Shown here piece by piece: positions 8,021 through 16,447 of a stretch of DNA of 64,000 nucleotides. The DNA is taken from assembly GCF_042679565.1 (NCBI RefSeq), contig NZ_JBHTMY010000003.1:1426001-1490000 (forward strand), written 5' to 3'. The stretch comes from Namhaeicola litoreus (lineage in GTDB: Bacteria; Bacteroidota; Bacteroidia; Flavobacteriales; Flavobacteriaceae). The position numbers and the translations under genes are program-made. The notes under the pieces were generated by a model that ran no database searches, was not told where the DNA came from, and worked only from the letters and a program-made list of their open reading frames with translations. Each line of letters starts with the position of its first letter. Within the stretch, counting starts at the first letter, position 1.

Positions 8021-10870
8021 ATGCCAAAGAATAATTCCCTAAAATCAATCTTAATTATCGGTTCAGGTCCAATTATTATCGGACAAGCTTGTGAGTTTGA
8101 CTACTCAGGAACGCAGGCCATTAGGTCTTTACGCGAAGAAGGAATAGAGATCATTCTCATTAATTCCAATCCGGCAACTATCATGACCGACCCTCAAATG
8201 GCCGATCATGTATACCTAAAACCGCTAACAACAAAATCAATCATTGAAGTCTTAAAAAAGCATAAGGTTGATGCCGTGCTTCCTACTATGGGTGGACAAA
8301 CCGCTTTAAATTTATGTATAGAAGCTAATGATAAAGGAATTTGGAAAGATTTTGGGGTTGAACTAATAGGCGTTGATATTAATGCTATTGAGATTACAGA
8401 AGATAGAGACCAGTTTAGAGAATTGATGGATAAAATTGGTATTGGTCAGGCACCATCAACCATTGCCACATCATTCTTAGAGGGTAAAGAAATTGCTCAA
8501 GAATATGGGTTCCCTCTTGTTATCAGACCCTCTTATACGCTTGGCGGAAGTGGTGCTTCAATCGTTTACAAAAAAGAGGATTTTGATCATTTATTACAAC
8601 GTGGGCTAGAAGCTTCTCCAATCCATGAAGTATTGATAGACAAAGCTTTAATGGGATGGAAAGAATACGAATTAGAGCTTTTAAGAGATAAAAATGATAA
8701 TGTAGTTATTATCTGTACCATAGAAAATATGGATCCGATGGGAATTCATACAGGAGACTCTATAACTGTTGCCCCTGCCATGACTTTGAGCGACACTACT
8801 TTCCAGAGGATGAGAGATATGGCTATATTGATGATGCGATCTATTGGAGATTTCGCCGGGGGTTGTAATGTTCAGTTTGCGGTAAGTCCGGATGAAAAAG
8901 AGGATATCGTGGCAATAGAGATCAACCCAAGGGTATCGAGATCATCCGCACTAGCCTCTAAAGCGACAGGATATCCAATCGCAAAAATTGCTGCTAAATT
9001 AGCCATTGGTTACACCTTAGATGAATTAAAAAACCAAATCACAAAAAATACCTCAGCTTTATTTGAACCCACCCTAGATTATGTTATCGTTAAAATTCCT
9101 CGATGGAATTTTGATAAGTTCGAAGGATCGGATAGAACTTTAGGATTACAAATGAAATCAGTTGGAGAAGTGATGGGGATTGGTAGGTCTTTTCAAGAAG
9201 CACTTCACAAAGCTACACAATCACTTGAAATTAGCCGAAATGGTCTAGGAGCAGATGGTAAAGGAATAAAGAATTACGACAGCATTATTTCAAAACTTCA
9301 GCATGCAAGTTGGGACAGAGTTTTTGTAATTTATGACGCTATTCAGATGGGAATTCCTTTGAGAAGAATTCATGAAATTACCAAAATAGATATGTGGTTC
9401 TTAAGACAATACGAAGAACTCTATTTACTAGAAAAAGAAATTTCTTCATATAACAATTTAGCTTCGTTACCAAAAGAACTTTTATTAGAAGCCAAGCAAA
9501 AAGGTTTCGCCGACAGACAAATCGCTCATATGCTAAATTGCTATGAGAGTGAAGTTTATGACAAGAGATCCGCAGAAGACATTAAAAGAGTTTACAAATT
9601 AGTAGATACATGTGCAGCAGAATTCGCTGCAGAAACACCCTATTACTACTCAACCTTTGAAAGCAATATGATTGTAGATGGAAAAGAGTTTTCTGAAAAC
9701 GAAAGTATTGTTACAGACAAGAAAAAAATTGTTGTTTTAGGTTCTGGTCCGAACAGGATCGGACAAGGAATTGAATTTGATTATTCATGTGTACACGGTG
9801 TACTGGCTGCGAGAGAATGTGGTTATGAAACAATCATGATTAATTGTAACCCGGAAACTGTTTCTACCGATTTTGACATCTCGGATAAACTTTATTTTGA
9901 ACCTGTTTTTTGGGAACACATTTACGACATCATTCAGCATGAAAAACCAGAGGGTGTAATTGTTCAGTTAGGTGGGCAAACTGCTTTGAAATTGGCAGAA
10001 AAACTCAATAAATACGGCATAAAAATTATTGGAACTAGTTTTGAAGCTCTGGATTTAGCTGAAGACAGAGGCAGATTCTCAACATTACTCCAAAAATTAG
10101 AAATTCCTTATCCACAATTCGGAACAGCAACTACAGCAGATGAAGCGCAGGCGGTTGCCGATAAATTAGATTTTCCAATTTTGGTTAGACCCAGTTATGT
10201 ATTAGGAGGGCAAGGAATGAAAATCGTCATTAATAAACAAGAATTAGAAGAACACGTAATAGATATTTTAAGAAAAATTCCGAACAATGTTCTTTTATTA
10301 GATCATTATTTGGATGGGGCGATCGAGGCTGAAGCCGATGCCATTTGCGATGGAGAAAATGTGTACATTATTGGTATTATGGAACATATAGAACCATGTG
10401 GAGTTCATTCTGGTGATTCTAATGCAACCTTACCCCCTTTTAATTTAGGTGAATTTGTAATGCAACAGATTACAGACCATACTAAAAAAATTGCCGTTGC
10501 CTTAAATACAGTAGGTCTTATTAATATCCAATTTGCTATAAAAGATGATACTGTGTACATTATCGAAGCTAATCCTAGAGCTTCTAGAACAGTGCCGTTT
10601 ATCTCTAAAGCTTATAATGAACCTTATGTAAATTATGCAACAAAAGTAATGCTGGGTGTAAACAAGGTCACAGATTTTGATTTCAATCCTCAACTAGAAG
10701 GATATGCCATTAAACAACCCGTATTTTCTTTTAACAAATTTCCAAACGTAAATAAAAACCTTGGACCAGAAATGAAGTCTACCGGTGAAAGTATTTTGTT
10801 TATAGATAATTTAAAAGACGATCAATTTTACGAGTTGTATGCTAGAAGAAAGATGTATTTAACAAGATAG
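8021..10870 (+). CDS. carB: Carbamoyl-phosphate synthase large subunit, no allosteric domain
   Basis: 949 residues. Two ATP-grasp halves are visible. The first starts with SGPIIIGQACEFDYSGTQA and has NPATIMTDP and GGQTALNL. The second starts with GSGPNRIGQGIEFDYSCVHG and has NPETVSTDFD and GGQTALKL. Together with the small subunit CarA it makes carbamoyl phosphate for arginine and pyrimidines. E. coli CarB is 1073 residues and its last ~140 form the MGS-like domain that binds UMP, IMP and ornithine. This protein stops at ELYARRKMYLTR, about where that domain would start, and a terminator follows at once, so it is a real shorter form and not a frameshift. carA is not in the window. Confidence 0.95.
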   Translation: MPKNNSLKSILIIGSGPIIIGQACEFDYSGTQAIRSLREEGIEIILINSNPATIMTDPQMADHVYLKPLTTKSIIEVLKKHKVDAVLPTMGGQTALNLCIEANDKGIWKDFGVELIGVDINAIEITEDRDQFRELMDKIGIGQAPSTIATSFLEGKEIAQEYGFPLVIRPSYTLGGSGASIVYKKEDFDHLLQRGLEASPIHEVLIDKALMGWKEYELELLRDKNDNVVIICTIENMDPMGIHTGDSITVAPAMTLSDTTFQRMRDMAILMMRSIGDFAGGCNVQFAVSPDEKEDIVAIEINPRVSRSSALASKATGYPIAKIAAKLAIGYTLDELKNQITKNTSALFEPTLDYVIVKIPRWNFDKFEGSDRTLGLQMKSVGEVMGIGRSFQEALHKATQSLEISRNGLGADGKGIKNYDSIISKLQHASWDRVFVIYDAIQMGIPLRRIHEITKIDMWFLRQYEELYLLEKEISSYNNLASLPKELLLEAKQKGFADRQIAHMLNCYESEVYDKRSAEDIKRVYKLVDTCAAEFAAETPYYYSTFESNMIVDGKEFSENESIVTDKKKIVVLGSGPNRIGQGIEFDYSCVHGVLAARECGYETIMINCNPETVSTDFDISDKLYFEPVFWEHIYDIIQHEKPEGVIVQLGGQTALKLAEKLNKYGIKIIGTSFEALDLAEDRGRFSTLLQKLEIPYPQFGTATTADEAQAVADKLDFPILVRPSYVLGGQGMKIVINKQELEEHVIDILRKIPNNVLLLDHYLDGAIEAEADAICDGENVYIIGIMEHIEPCGVHSGDSNATLPPFNLGEFVMQQITDHTKKIAVALNTVGLINIQFAIKDDTVYIIEANPRASRTVPFISKAYNEPYVNYATKVMLGVNKVTDFDFNPQLEGYAIKQPVFSFNKFPNVNKNLGPEMKSTGESILFIDNLKDDQFYELYARRKMYLTR

Positions 10871-10875
10871 AAATA

Positions 10876-10905
10876 AAAAAAGGAGCCTCGAGCTCCTTTT
10901 TTTTA
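10876..10905. terminator. Bidirectional terminator between carB and DUF3943
   Basis: AGGAGC (10881-10886), loop CTCGA, GCTCCT (10892-10897), with A-tract before and T-tract after, so it serves both convergent genes. Confidence 0.85.
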
Positions 10906-11763
10906 AAAGTTGATTACTGCAGACAATCCCCAAACTTGTTTCTTATCTACAAAATCGTATTGTATAGGCATAATTGCAGAAAACGTTTGAACCTTATGCT
11001 TTGTTTCTACACCAACAGCATCCAAAAATTCATTAAAAGGATCCATTACAATAAGGCAAGCACCTCCCAAAAACTTTGAATTCAGAACTCTTCTGTCGTT
11101 TCTCACTATTTTACCTTTCCAATGATAAAATACTTCTCCAAAGACAGAACCAACGGTAGGAGTAATAAGAATATCCTGCCAAGAAGGCACTTCAGCAAAA
11201 GCCTCTACACCGTATTCCCATAAAAAAGTAGACATAATTGTTGAATAGGCAAAGGATTCCCATGGATTAAATCCACTTCCTCTTGCTGCCATATAGTAAA
11301 CCGCTCCAGCCCATGGGTGTGCAATCCAATTAAAAAAGAAATCATCGCTATCCCAAATAGGGCCGGCACTTACATTTTCTTTCCATCTAGAAAAAATTCC
11401 ATCCTCCCTCATTTGATCTTTATCCCAATTGGTAAAACTTTCAGGCAAAACCCAAAGTACTCCAAAAGTTACAACAGCTCCACCGATAAAAACACCCGTA
11501 TTATATAGCAATCTTTTTGGGTCTCTTACAGGATCATAAACTAAATTTGATTGGTAAAAATCTTGATTGAATCTAGTAAATAAACCATCCTCCATCTTTA
11601 TCGCTGACAATGCTACTGGCGTTGGTTTTAGAAAATCATTGCCGAACTGATAAGATCTTGTTGGAGGTTCAAGTGCTCTTTCAAATTCCTTTTCTTGGCC
11701 GATCATTTGCTGACAGACAATTAAAAAAGATATAAAAAATAAAATGCCGACTATTTTATTCAT
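10903..11763 (-). CDS. DUF3943 domain envelope protein
   Basis: 286 residues from the ATG at 11763. A TTG at 11772 is in frame but is part of the -7 box TAAATTTG. The start MNKIVGILFFISFLIVCQQ is a signal peptide. The DUF3943 core is clear: NWIAHPWAGAVYYMAARG, SFAYSTIMSTFLWEYGVEAF, PSWQDILITPTVGSVFGE. The family is found in Gram-negative envelopes and its function is unknown. The hydrophobic strands may be membrane or beta-rich. The ATG lies only 6 bases after the -7 box, so the mRNA may be leaderless. Confidence 0.8.
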   Translation of the reverse strand: MNKIVGILFFISFLIVCQQMIGQEKEFERALEPPTRSYQFGNDFLKPTPVALSAIKMEDGLFTRFNQDFYQSNLVYDPVRDPKRLLYNTGVFIGGAVVTFGVLWVLPESFTNWDKDQMREDGIFSRWKENVSAGPIWDSDDFFFNWIAHPWAGAVYYMAARGSGFNPWESFAYSTIMSTFLWEYGVEAFAEVPSWQDILITPTVGSVFGEVFYHWKGKIVRNDRRVLNSKFLGGACLIVMDPFNEFLDAVGVETKHKVQTFSAIMPIQYDFVDKKQVWGLSAVINF

Positions 11764-11769
11764 AACCGG

Positions 11770-11777
11770 CAAATTTA
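11770..11777 (-). promoter_or_regulatory. -7 box (TAAATTTG) of the DUF3943 gene
   Basis: The minus strand reads TAAATTTG, ending 6 bases before the ATG at 11763. It decides the start: the upstream TTG is in the promoter. Confidence 0.45.
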
Positions 11778-11802
11778 CACATTACGATTGAAATAAATCA
11801 AC

Positions 11803-12192
11803 TTATAAATTATTCATCATATTTTGTAATTTTTTCTTTACATCTATAGCAAACCCTTCGACTTCTGAATTGTTTGCCGAAGCCATTGCTGAAATTGGAT
11901 CTACCGCAAAAACATCTATCGAGCCGTCTTCTAATTGCTCCAAAATTACGTTACATGGCAGAAATACACCTAGCTTACTATCATTTTGTAAAGCTTTATA
12001 AGCGTAATTAGGATTGCACGCTCCTAAAATTTCGTAGGGTCTCACCTCTACATCCAGTTTGTTTTTGAATGTATTTTTGATATCAATATTTGTCAGCACC
12101 CCAAAACCTTCTGTTTTTAGTGCCTCAATCACCTTTTGCTTTGCATTTTCAAAAGTGATATTCTTTAGATTTTTAAGAATATAATAACTCAT
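11803..12192 (-). CDS. DUF302 domain protein
   Basis: 129 residues, a single DUF302 domain. Visible features are EALKTEGFGVLTNIDIKNTF, YEILGACNPNYAYKAL, LPCNVILEQLEDGSIDVF and VDPISAMA. The family is small and cytosolic with no firm function. No signal peptide is seen. It lies 39 bases upstream of the DUF3943 start on the same strand. Confidence 0.85.
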   Translation of the reverse strand: MSYYILKNLKNITFENAKQKVIEALKTEGFGVLTNIDIKNTFKNKLDVEVRPYEILGACNPNYAYKALQNDSKLGVFLPCNVILEQLEDGSIDVFAVDPISAMASANNSEVEGFAIDVKKKLQNMMNNL

Positions 12193-12296
12193 AATTCTGC
12201 ATTATTTTAATTCTAAAGTTACAGATTCTTAGGTTAAGAACAAAAATAGATTAAGCGTCACTGAAACAATTTATTTCATAAAAAAAAGTTATTACA

Positions 12297-12378
12297 ATGA
12301 GAAAGCTGGACGATCGGGTTAATTTCCCCCCTCGAACAAATAGTTTTCTATTTGCCACCCTTCGGGGTGGTTTTTTAA
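12297..12378 (+). ncRNA. Candidate small RNA ending in a UUCG-loop terminator
   Basis: No plus-strand gene precedes the strong plus-strand terminator at 12355-12376 for over 1.4 kb, so it probably ends a short independent transcript. A second hairpin (CAAATAG, TTTT loop, CTATTTG, 12337-12354) abuts it. A GC-rich stretch (CTGGACGATCGGG and CCCCCCTCG) precedes it and stands out from the AT-rich flanks. The 5' end is not defined and no promoter box is seen. The coordinates are a guess for the 5' side. A 29-codon frame from 12297 runs through both hairpins and is unlikely to be real. Confidence 0.4.
12355..12376 (+). terminator. Strong terminator with UUCG tetraloop
   Basis: CCACCC (12355-12360), TTCG loop, GGGTGG (12365-12370), then TTTTTT. 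The minus strand lacks a T-run, so it acts on plus-strand transcription only. Confidence 0.8.
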
Positions 12379-12397
12379 CCTCCTAATTCATCTTCTT

Positions 12398-12438
12398 AAA
12401 CATATTCAATATGTTTCTCCTTAATTTTAAAAATTAAG
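12398..12438. repeat. Two tandem 9-bp palindromes with 1-bp centres
   Basis: AAACATATT-C-AATATGTTT (12398-12416) and CTTAATTTT-A-AAAATTAAG (12420-12438) are both perfect. Their centres are 22 bp apart, about two helical turns. They could be operator sites for the divergent genes. Confidence 0.45.
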
Positions 12439-12686
12439 ACATGTACAAAAGTTAACTTTCATATTTTTTCGAAACATATATAAAAAATGCCATTGTCGAG
12501 CAAATTGGTTCTAAGAATAATTTTTAAAAAGGTAATTTATGAATAAGATTTACATAAATTTGACTTTTTTACGATCAACAAAATTTTTAAGATATAATTG
12601 ATTGTACATATAATGTAAACAAACTCAAACAAATTGGATTAGATTCAGACAATTGATAGAATTCCGATTTGAAAAAATAAAAACAA

Positions 12687-13862
12687 ATGAATTATATACT
12701 GTTCGATGGCCCCTCACGCCCCGGACTTCTCCCCCTTACCTATACCAAACCGGTTGCAGACCTTCGAATTGGTATTTTGACAATTCGAGAAAAATGGGAG
12801 AAACTTTTGGGAAGTACAACAACAACAATTACAGAAGATTATTTATCTGAAAAATTTCCATTGGTAGAACTTGAGCAAAATGTGCTTATCAATGCGGCCG
12901 TATTACCAAATTCGAAATTAATTGAAACTATATTTGAACTTTCAGAAAATCAAATGATTTTATACAAAGATGAAATCATTGCCTTTTTTTCAAAAGAAGA
13001 TCAAGAAATTAATTTTGAAGAGTTTGAAAAAATACATTTCGAAGAAAACCTAGTCATACTTAAAAATACTTGGGATTTATTTGAATTCAATGAAGTTGCA
13101 TTGAAATCTGACTTTGAACTATTGACAGAAGGCAGGAAATCGGCACCCATCCCAAAAAATGTCCAATGCATCAATAAGGAACTTATTTTTTTGGAAGAAG
13201 GTGTTAGTATTGATTTTGCCATTTTAAATGCTTCAAAAGGCCCCATATATTTAGGTAAACACAGTGAAATTATGGAAGGTACTGCCATCCGCGGTCCTTT
13301 TGCTATTCTTGAACACGGTGTAGTAAAAATGGGATCAAAGGTATATGGTGCCACAACGGTTGGCCCTAAAAGCAAAATTGGAGGCGAGGTTCACAACGTA
13401 ATTCTATCAGGAAATAGCAGCAAAGGACATGATGGCTATCTGGGCAATTCAGTCATTGGTGAATGGTGTAATATTGGTGCCGACACAAACAATTCTAATT
13501 TAAAAAATGATTACAGTACAGTAAAATCTTGGAATTATGAAGAGAATCGATTTGTGAATACCGGTCTGCAATTTTGTGGATTAATTATGGGAGATCACTC
13601 AAAATGTGGGATTAACACCATGTTCAATACAGGTACTGTTGTTGGGGTAAGCGCCAATATTTTTGGAAGTGATTTTCCGAGAAACTTTATTCCTTCTTTT
13701 TCTTGGGGTGGATCAAAAGGGTATACAACTTACACGATTGAAAAAGCTTTTGCTACAGTAGAACGAGTAATGAATAGAAAAAATGAAGTCTTTACCAAGC
13801 ATGATCAAAATATATTAAAACACGTCTTCGAGTTAACATCAGGTTATCGAAATTTTAAATAA
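12687..13862 (+). CDS. GlmU family protein (putative sugar nucleotidyltransferase with left-handed beta-helix)
   Basis: 391 residues. The N-terminus MNYILFDGPSRPGLLPLTYT and TKPVADLRIGILTIREKW match the Bacteroidota GlmU-like family. The C-terminal half has the hexapeptide left-handed beta-helix pattern (GKHSEIMEGTAIRGPFAI, KMGSKVYGATTVGPKSKIGG, IGEWCNIGADTNNSN). Canonical GlmU begins with a GxGTRM-type nucleotide loop, which is not present, so enzymatic activity is uncertain. It could be a nucleotidyltransferase or acyltransferase acting on sugar nucleotides. An overlapping frame starting at 12653 is not coding. It is followed by a strong bidirectional terminator. Confidence 0.8.
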   Translation: MNYILFDGPSRPGLLPLTYTKPVADLRIGILTIREKWEKLLGSTTTTITEDYLSEKFPLVELEQNVLINAAVLPNSKLIETIFELSENQMILYKDEIIAFFSKEDQEINFEEFEKIHFEENLVILKNTWDLFEFNEVALKSDFELLTEGRKSAPIPKNVQCINKELIFLEEGVSIDFAILNASKGPIYLGKHSEIMEGTAIRGPFAILEHGVVKMGSKVYGATTVGPKSKIGGEVHNVILSGNSSKGHDGYLGNSVIGEWCNIGADTNNSNLKNDYSTVKSWNYEENRFVNTGLQFCGLIMGDHSKCGINTMFNTGTVVGVSANIFGSDFPRNFIPSFSWGGSKGYTTYTIEKAFATVERVMNRKNEVFTKHDQNILKHVFELTSGYRNFK

Positions 13863-13896
13863 AAAATGCGGATCTAAAATTAGATCCGCATTTTTG
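13862..13896. terminator. Bidirectional terminator
   Basis: TGCGGATCTAA (13867-13877) pairs with TTAGATCCGCA (13880-13890), with an A-run before and a T-run after. It separates the convergent GlmU-like and FDFD-repeat genes. Confidence 0.85.
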
Positions 13897-13923
13897 TATA
13901 GACACCTTTTTTATTAATTCATT

Positions 13924-14460
13924 TTATTTAACATAACTCAATTGATTTTCTTCCAAATCGAAATCAAAGGAAATGTTGCTGTATTCACGATACTTCTTTA
14001 AAGCTTCTGCATTTTCAAAAGGATCAAAAACTACAGGTAAATATGATTTTGTATCAAAGTCGAAAGTGGCATCTGGTTCTTGATTCACCTCAGCATAAGC
14101 AGCATCGAGAGAAGCATTCTTTGCAGTATTAAAGTTTTCTGGTAAATAGGCCTTTGTATCAAAGTCAAATTTCTCATCTTCTTCTTCAAAGATTCCTGCA
14201 ATACTAGTATATGTTAAATGTGCAACTACATATGGATTAAACCCCAATGGCAAATATTTTTTTATGTCAAAATCAAAGGGCTCATCTTCTTCCACTTCAT
14301 CAACTTCAAGGATAGATTGCATGAAATTATGAGACATATTTGTGATAGCTTTTTGGCTATATTTTAGGGTATTTCCAAAGTTAAAAGTTCGGTTTTCAAT
14401 AAACTGTGCAGAAATTGTAAAACTTACAATTAAGAAGCTGGTTAGGATTAAATTTTTCAT
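13924..14460 (-). CDS. Secreted protein with FDFD-K-YLP repeats, function unknown
   Basis: 178 residues with a signal peptide (MKNLILTSFLIVSFTISAQ). The mature part contains three copies of a motif FDFD[TI]K-x-YLP-x-x-F[ND] at about residues 62-75, 98-111 and 133-146, and a partial fourth copy (ISFDFDLEE) near 163. The spacing is about 36 residues, and acidic runs (VEEDEP, EEEDEK) precede the first two copies. I do not recognise a domain. The acidic, regularly spaced motif suggests a secreted or surface protein, perhaps binding a cation or partner, but this is inference. Confidence 0.7.
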   Translation of the reverse strand: MKNLILTSFLIVSFTISAQFIENRTFNFGNTLKYSQKAITNMSHNFMQSILEVDEVEEDEPFDFDIKKYLPLGFNPYVVAHLTYTSIAGIFEEEDEKFDFDTKAYLPENFNTAKNASLDAAYAEVNQEPDATFDFDTKSYLPVVFDPFENAEALKKYREYSNISFDFDLEENQLSYVK

Positions 14461-14628
14461 TTTATTGGGGTTAAATTTTGTTAGACACTTATGGTACTAT
14501 GTATTACATATTACTTTTGATTATAAGACTATTAAACCTCAAAGTTGTTACACTTTATTTCAAAATTTAACAAAAAAATAAGGATTCACAGTTGTGAATC
14601 CTTATTCATTTTAAGGTTAAGATATTGA

Positions 14629-15345
14629 TTACATTTTAGTTATATCTCCAGAGCCACTTACCTTTACATCTTGTTTAGCAGGGTTCCCTTTGTAACGAAT
14701 ATCTCCAGATCCGGAAACACGTGCGATAAGTTCATCCGAAACATCTAAATTTACACCTCCAGATCCTGAAATTTTCATGTTGGCTATCTTGCATTTCAGA
14801 TTTTTTGCGTCGATATCTCCCGAGCCTGAAACAGATGCCTCAAATTGATTTGCAGTACCTTGAAGATCCATATTTCCTGAACCTGACACTGCTACTTTGA
14901 GCTCATTGGTTTCTAGCACTATATCCATATCACCAGAGCCCGATACTGAGGTGCTAAAATCATCCCCTCTCAACGTAACTTTACTCTCAATTTTCCCAGA
15001 ACCCGATAAACTCAGGTGATTAATTTCTTCTACAGAAAGATGAATTACAAAACTATTTCTTGTGCTAATATTATAACCTTTTTTCCATTTGATTTTTAAA
15101 TCACCATTATTAACATCTGTTTCCAAATATTCCATTAAATTTTCATCACCCTCGATGGTCATCTCTCCTTCTTTTCCTTCAACGAGAAAGACGTCAAAGG
15201 AGCCCGACACTTCTACGGCTTCAAAAGGTCCAACCGATCTATTTACTTTTATAACATTTCCGTTTCCCTTTACTTTATTCCAATTTTGTGCAATGGCGTT
15301 AGAAAAAATTAAAATTGCTGCGATGAATAGTATTGATTTTTTCAT
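14629..15345 (-). CDS. Head GIN domain (DUF2807) adhesin-like protein
   Basis: 238 residues. It has a signal peptide (MKKSILFIAAILIFSNAIAQ) and then the putative auto-transporter adhesin head GIN domain: VGPFEAVEVSGSFDVFLVEG and repeated SGSG steps (LSGSGKIES, VSGSGDMDI, VSGSGNMDL, VSGSGDIDAK, ISGSGGVN, VSGSGDIRY). This pattern forms a right-handed beta-solenoid. It is probably periplasmic or surface exposed. It is the last gene of the sigma / anti-sigma-like / DUF4097-like cluster, 14 bases after the gene before it, so it is likely a target of that sigma factor. Confidence 0.85.
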   Translation of the reverse strand: MKKSILFIAAILIFSNAIAQNWNKVKGNGNVIKVNRSVGPFEAVEVSGSFDVFLVEGKEGEMTIEGDENLMEYLETDVNNGDLKIKWKKGYNISTRNSFVIHLSVEEINHLSLSGSGKIESKVTLRGDDFSTSVSGSGDMDIVLETNELKVAVSGSGNMDLQGTANQFEASVSGSGDIDAKNLKCKIANMKISGSGGVNLDVSDELIARVSGSGDIRYKGNPAKQDVKVSGSGDITKM

Positions 15346-15359
15346 TGTTTTAGGTTGAT

Positions 15360-16436
15360 TTAGTTTTTATAAATTTTTATACTTCCGTATCCTGTTTCAA
15401 TTTGTATGGAGGAAGATGCATTATTATTTCCTGCGAAACCTTCGTAGTATTTAGAATTATTTTTATCAATTTTCTTATCAAACTGAATAAAATCATCGTC
15501 ATAACTAAATCCGCCATAAGAAGTTTTTACAATGATCTTAAATGTACTGGCAGCATCTACGTTCATCTTAACGCCTGTATAATCGGCATTAATATCTACA
15601 GTTTCAAAGCCGGCTTTTAATTGATCTATTCTGATTCCACCATAGTCTGCATTAATTTTTATTACTTTGTAAATTGTTCCAAATTTCATTGTTAAATAAT
15701 CTCCATTGCCATTTATTCTATTTCCGTTTTCAACAGATAAACTTCCATAATCACAATTAAAAGTAAGGTTTTCAATATTCTCAAAAGAAGAGCTCGTATA
15801 ATCCGCATTCAAATCAATCTTCTTTGCTTTATCAACGGTAAATCCTGAATAATCGGCATTAATCGATCCGCCATTCATAAACTCTATGGTTGAATTATTG
15901 GTATAATCAATATTGATACTATTATTATCGTGATGTAGTGAGCCAATAATTATCTTTCCATAGTCGCAATTAATATCCGCTTTCCCTTTTAATTCGTTCA
16001 AAGAAATACTTCCATAATCATTAGTGAAATCGGCCATATTCGTAACAGGCATTTTCACCTTATAATTGATCTCAAAACTCATATTGTTATTCGATCCCCA
16101 CCAGCCCGAATTTGATTTCTGAATGACGGTTTTCGCATAAACTTCATTTTGAGAATTACTAAACTGCACATCTATATTTTCTAATTGATCTGCTACTTTT
16201 GATTCATTATTTCCGTTAACCGTAATTGTAATTTCTATTACTACTCTATTCTCGTTCCAGGTCACCACGTCGAGGTTACCAAACTTATTATCAATTTTCA
16301 CCAAGGCATTTGCACTTACAGAAAATTCTTTTTTTATTGTTTTGCTTTTATCGATCTTTCCTTTGGGGTTTGTAGCCCAGGTTATCATAGGAGCGATCAT
16401 TAAAATAACAAACCATTTGTACATATTATTTTTCAT
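15360..16436 (-). CDS. DUF4097-like beta-solenoid secreted protein
   Basis: 358 residues. It begins with a signal peptide (MKNNMYKWFVILMIAPMITW). The body shows about ten repeats built on DYG or DYT turns: INCDYGKI, INIDYTNN, INADYSGF, LNADYTSSSF, FNCDYGSL, INADYGGI, INADYTGV. Regular turns of about 20 residues suggest a beta-solenoid like DUF4097/DUF2807 proteins. The opening KKEFSVSANALVKIDNKFGN also fits DUF4097. It lies 11 bases after the anti-sigma-like gene and 14 before the GIN gene, hence the same operon. The function is probably envelope-associated. Confidence 0.75.
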   Translation of the reverse strand: MKNNMYKWFVILMIAPMITWATNPKGKIDKSKTIKKEFSVSANALVKIDNKFGNLDVVTWNENRVVIEITITVNGNNESKVADQLENIDVQFSNSQNEVYAKTVIQKSNSGWWGSNNNMSFEINYKVKMPVTNMADFTNDYGSISLNELKGKADINCDYGKIIIGSLHHDNNSINIDYTNNSTIEFMNGGSINADYSGFTVDKAKKIDLNADYTSSSFENIENLTFNCDYGSLSVENGNRINGNGDYLTMKFGTIYKVIKINADYGGIRIDQLKAGFETVDINADYTGVKMNVDAASTFKIIVKTSYGGFSYDDDFIQFDKKIDKNNSKYYEGFAGNNNASSSIQIETGYGSIKIYKN

Positions 16437-16447
16437 TTTGTTTAGGA

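Larger units (their letters stand above)
12193..12686. other. 494-bp intergenic region with hairpins and palindromes
   Basis: The gap separates the divergent DUF302 and GlmU-like genes. It holds, on the plus strand, two adjacent hairpins ending in a T-run (12337-12376), then two perfect 9-bp palindromes at 12398-12438. The rest is AT-rich. No conserved TAnnTTTG box was found on the plus strand for the GlmU-like gene. Confidence 0.6.

Noticed and set aside
8021..10870. CarB read as truncated by a frameshift
   Set aside because: The stop is followed at once by a terminator and the end falls at a domain border, so it is a natural form.
12297..12386. 29-codon frame MRKLDDRVNF... in the gap before the GlmU-like gene
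   Set aside because: It runs through both hairpins and the terminator, has no recognisable features, and is better explained by a non-coding RNA.
13001..13375. 124-codon minus-strand frame inside the GlmU-like gene
   Set aside because: Shadow frame of a confident gene, with no domain and no promoter.
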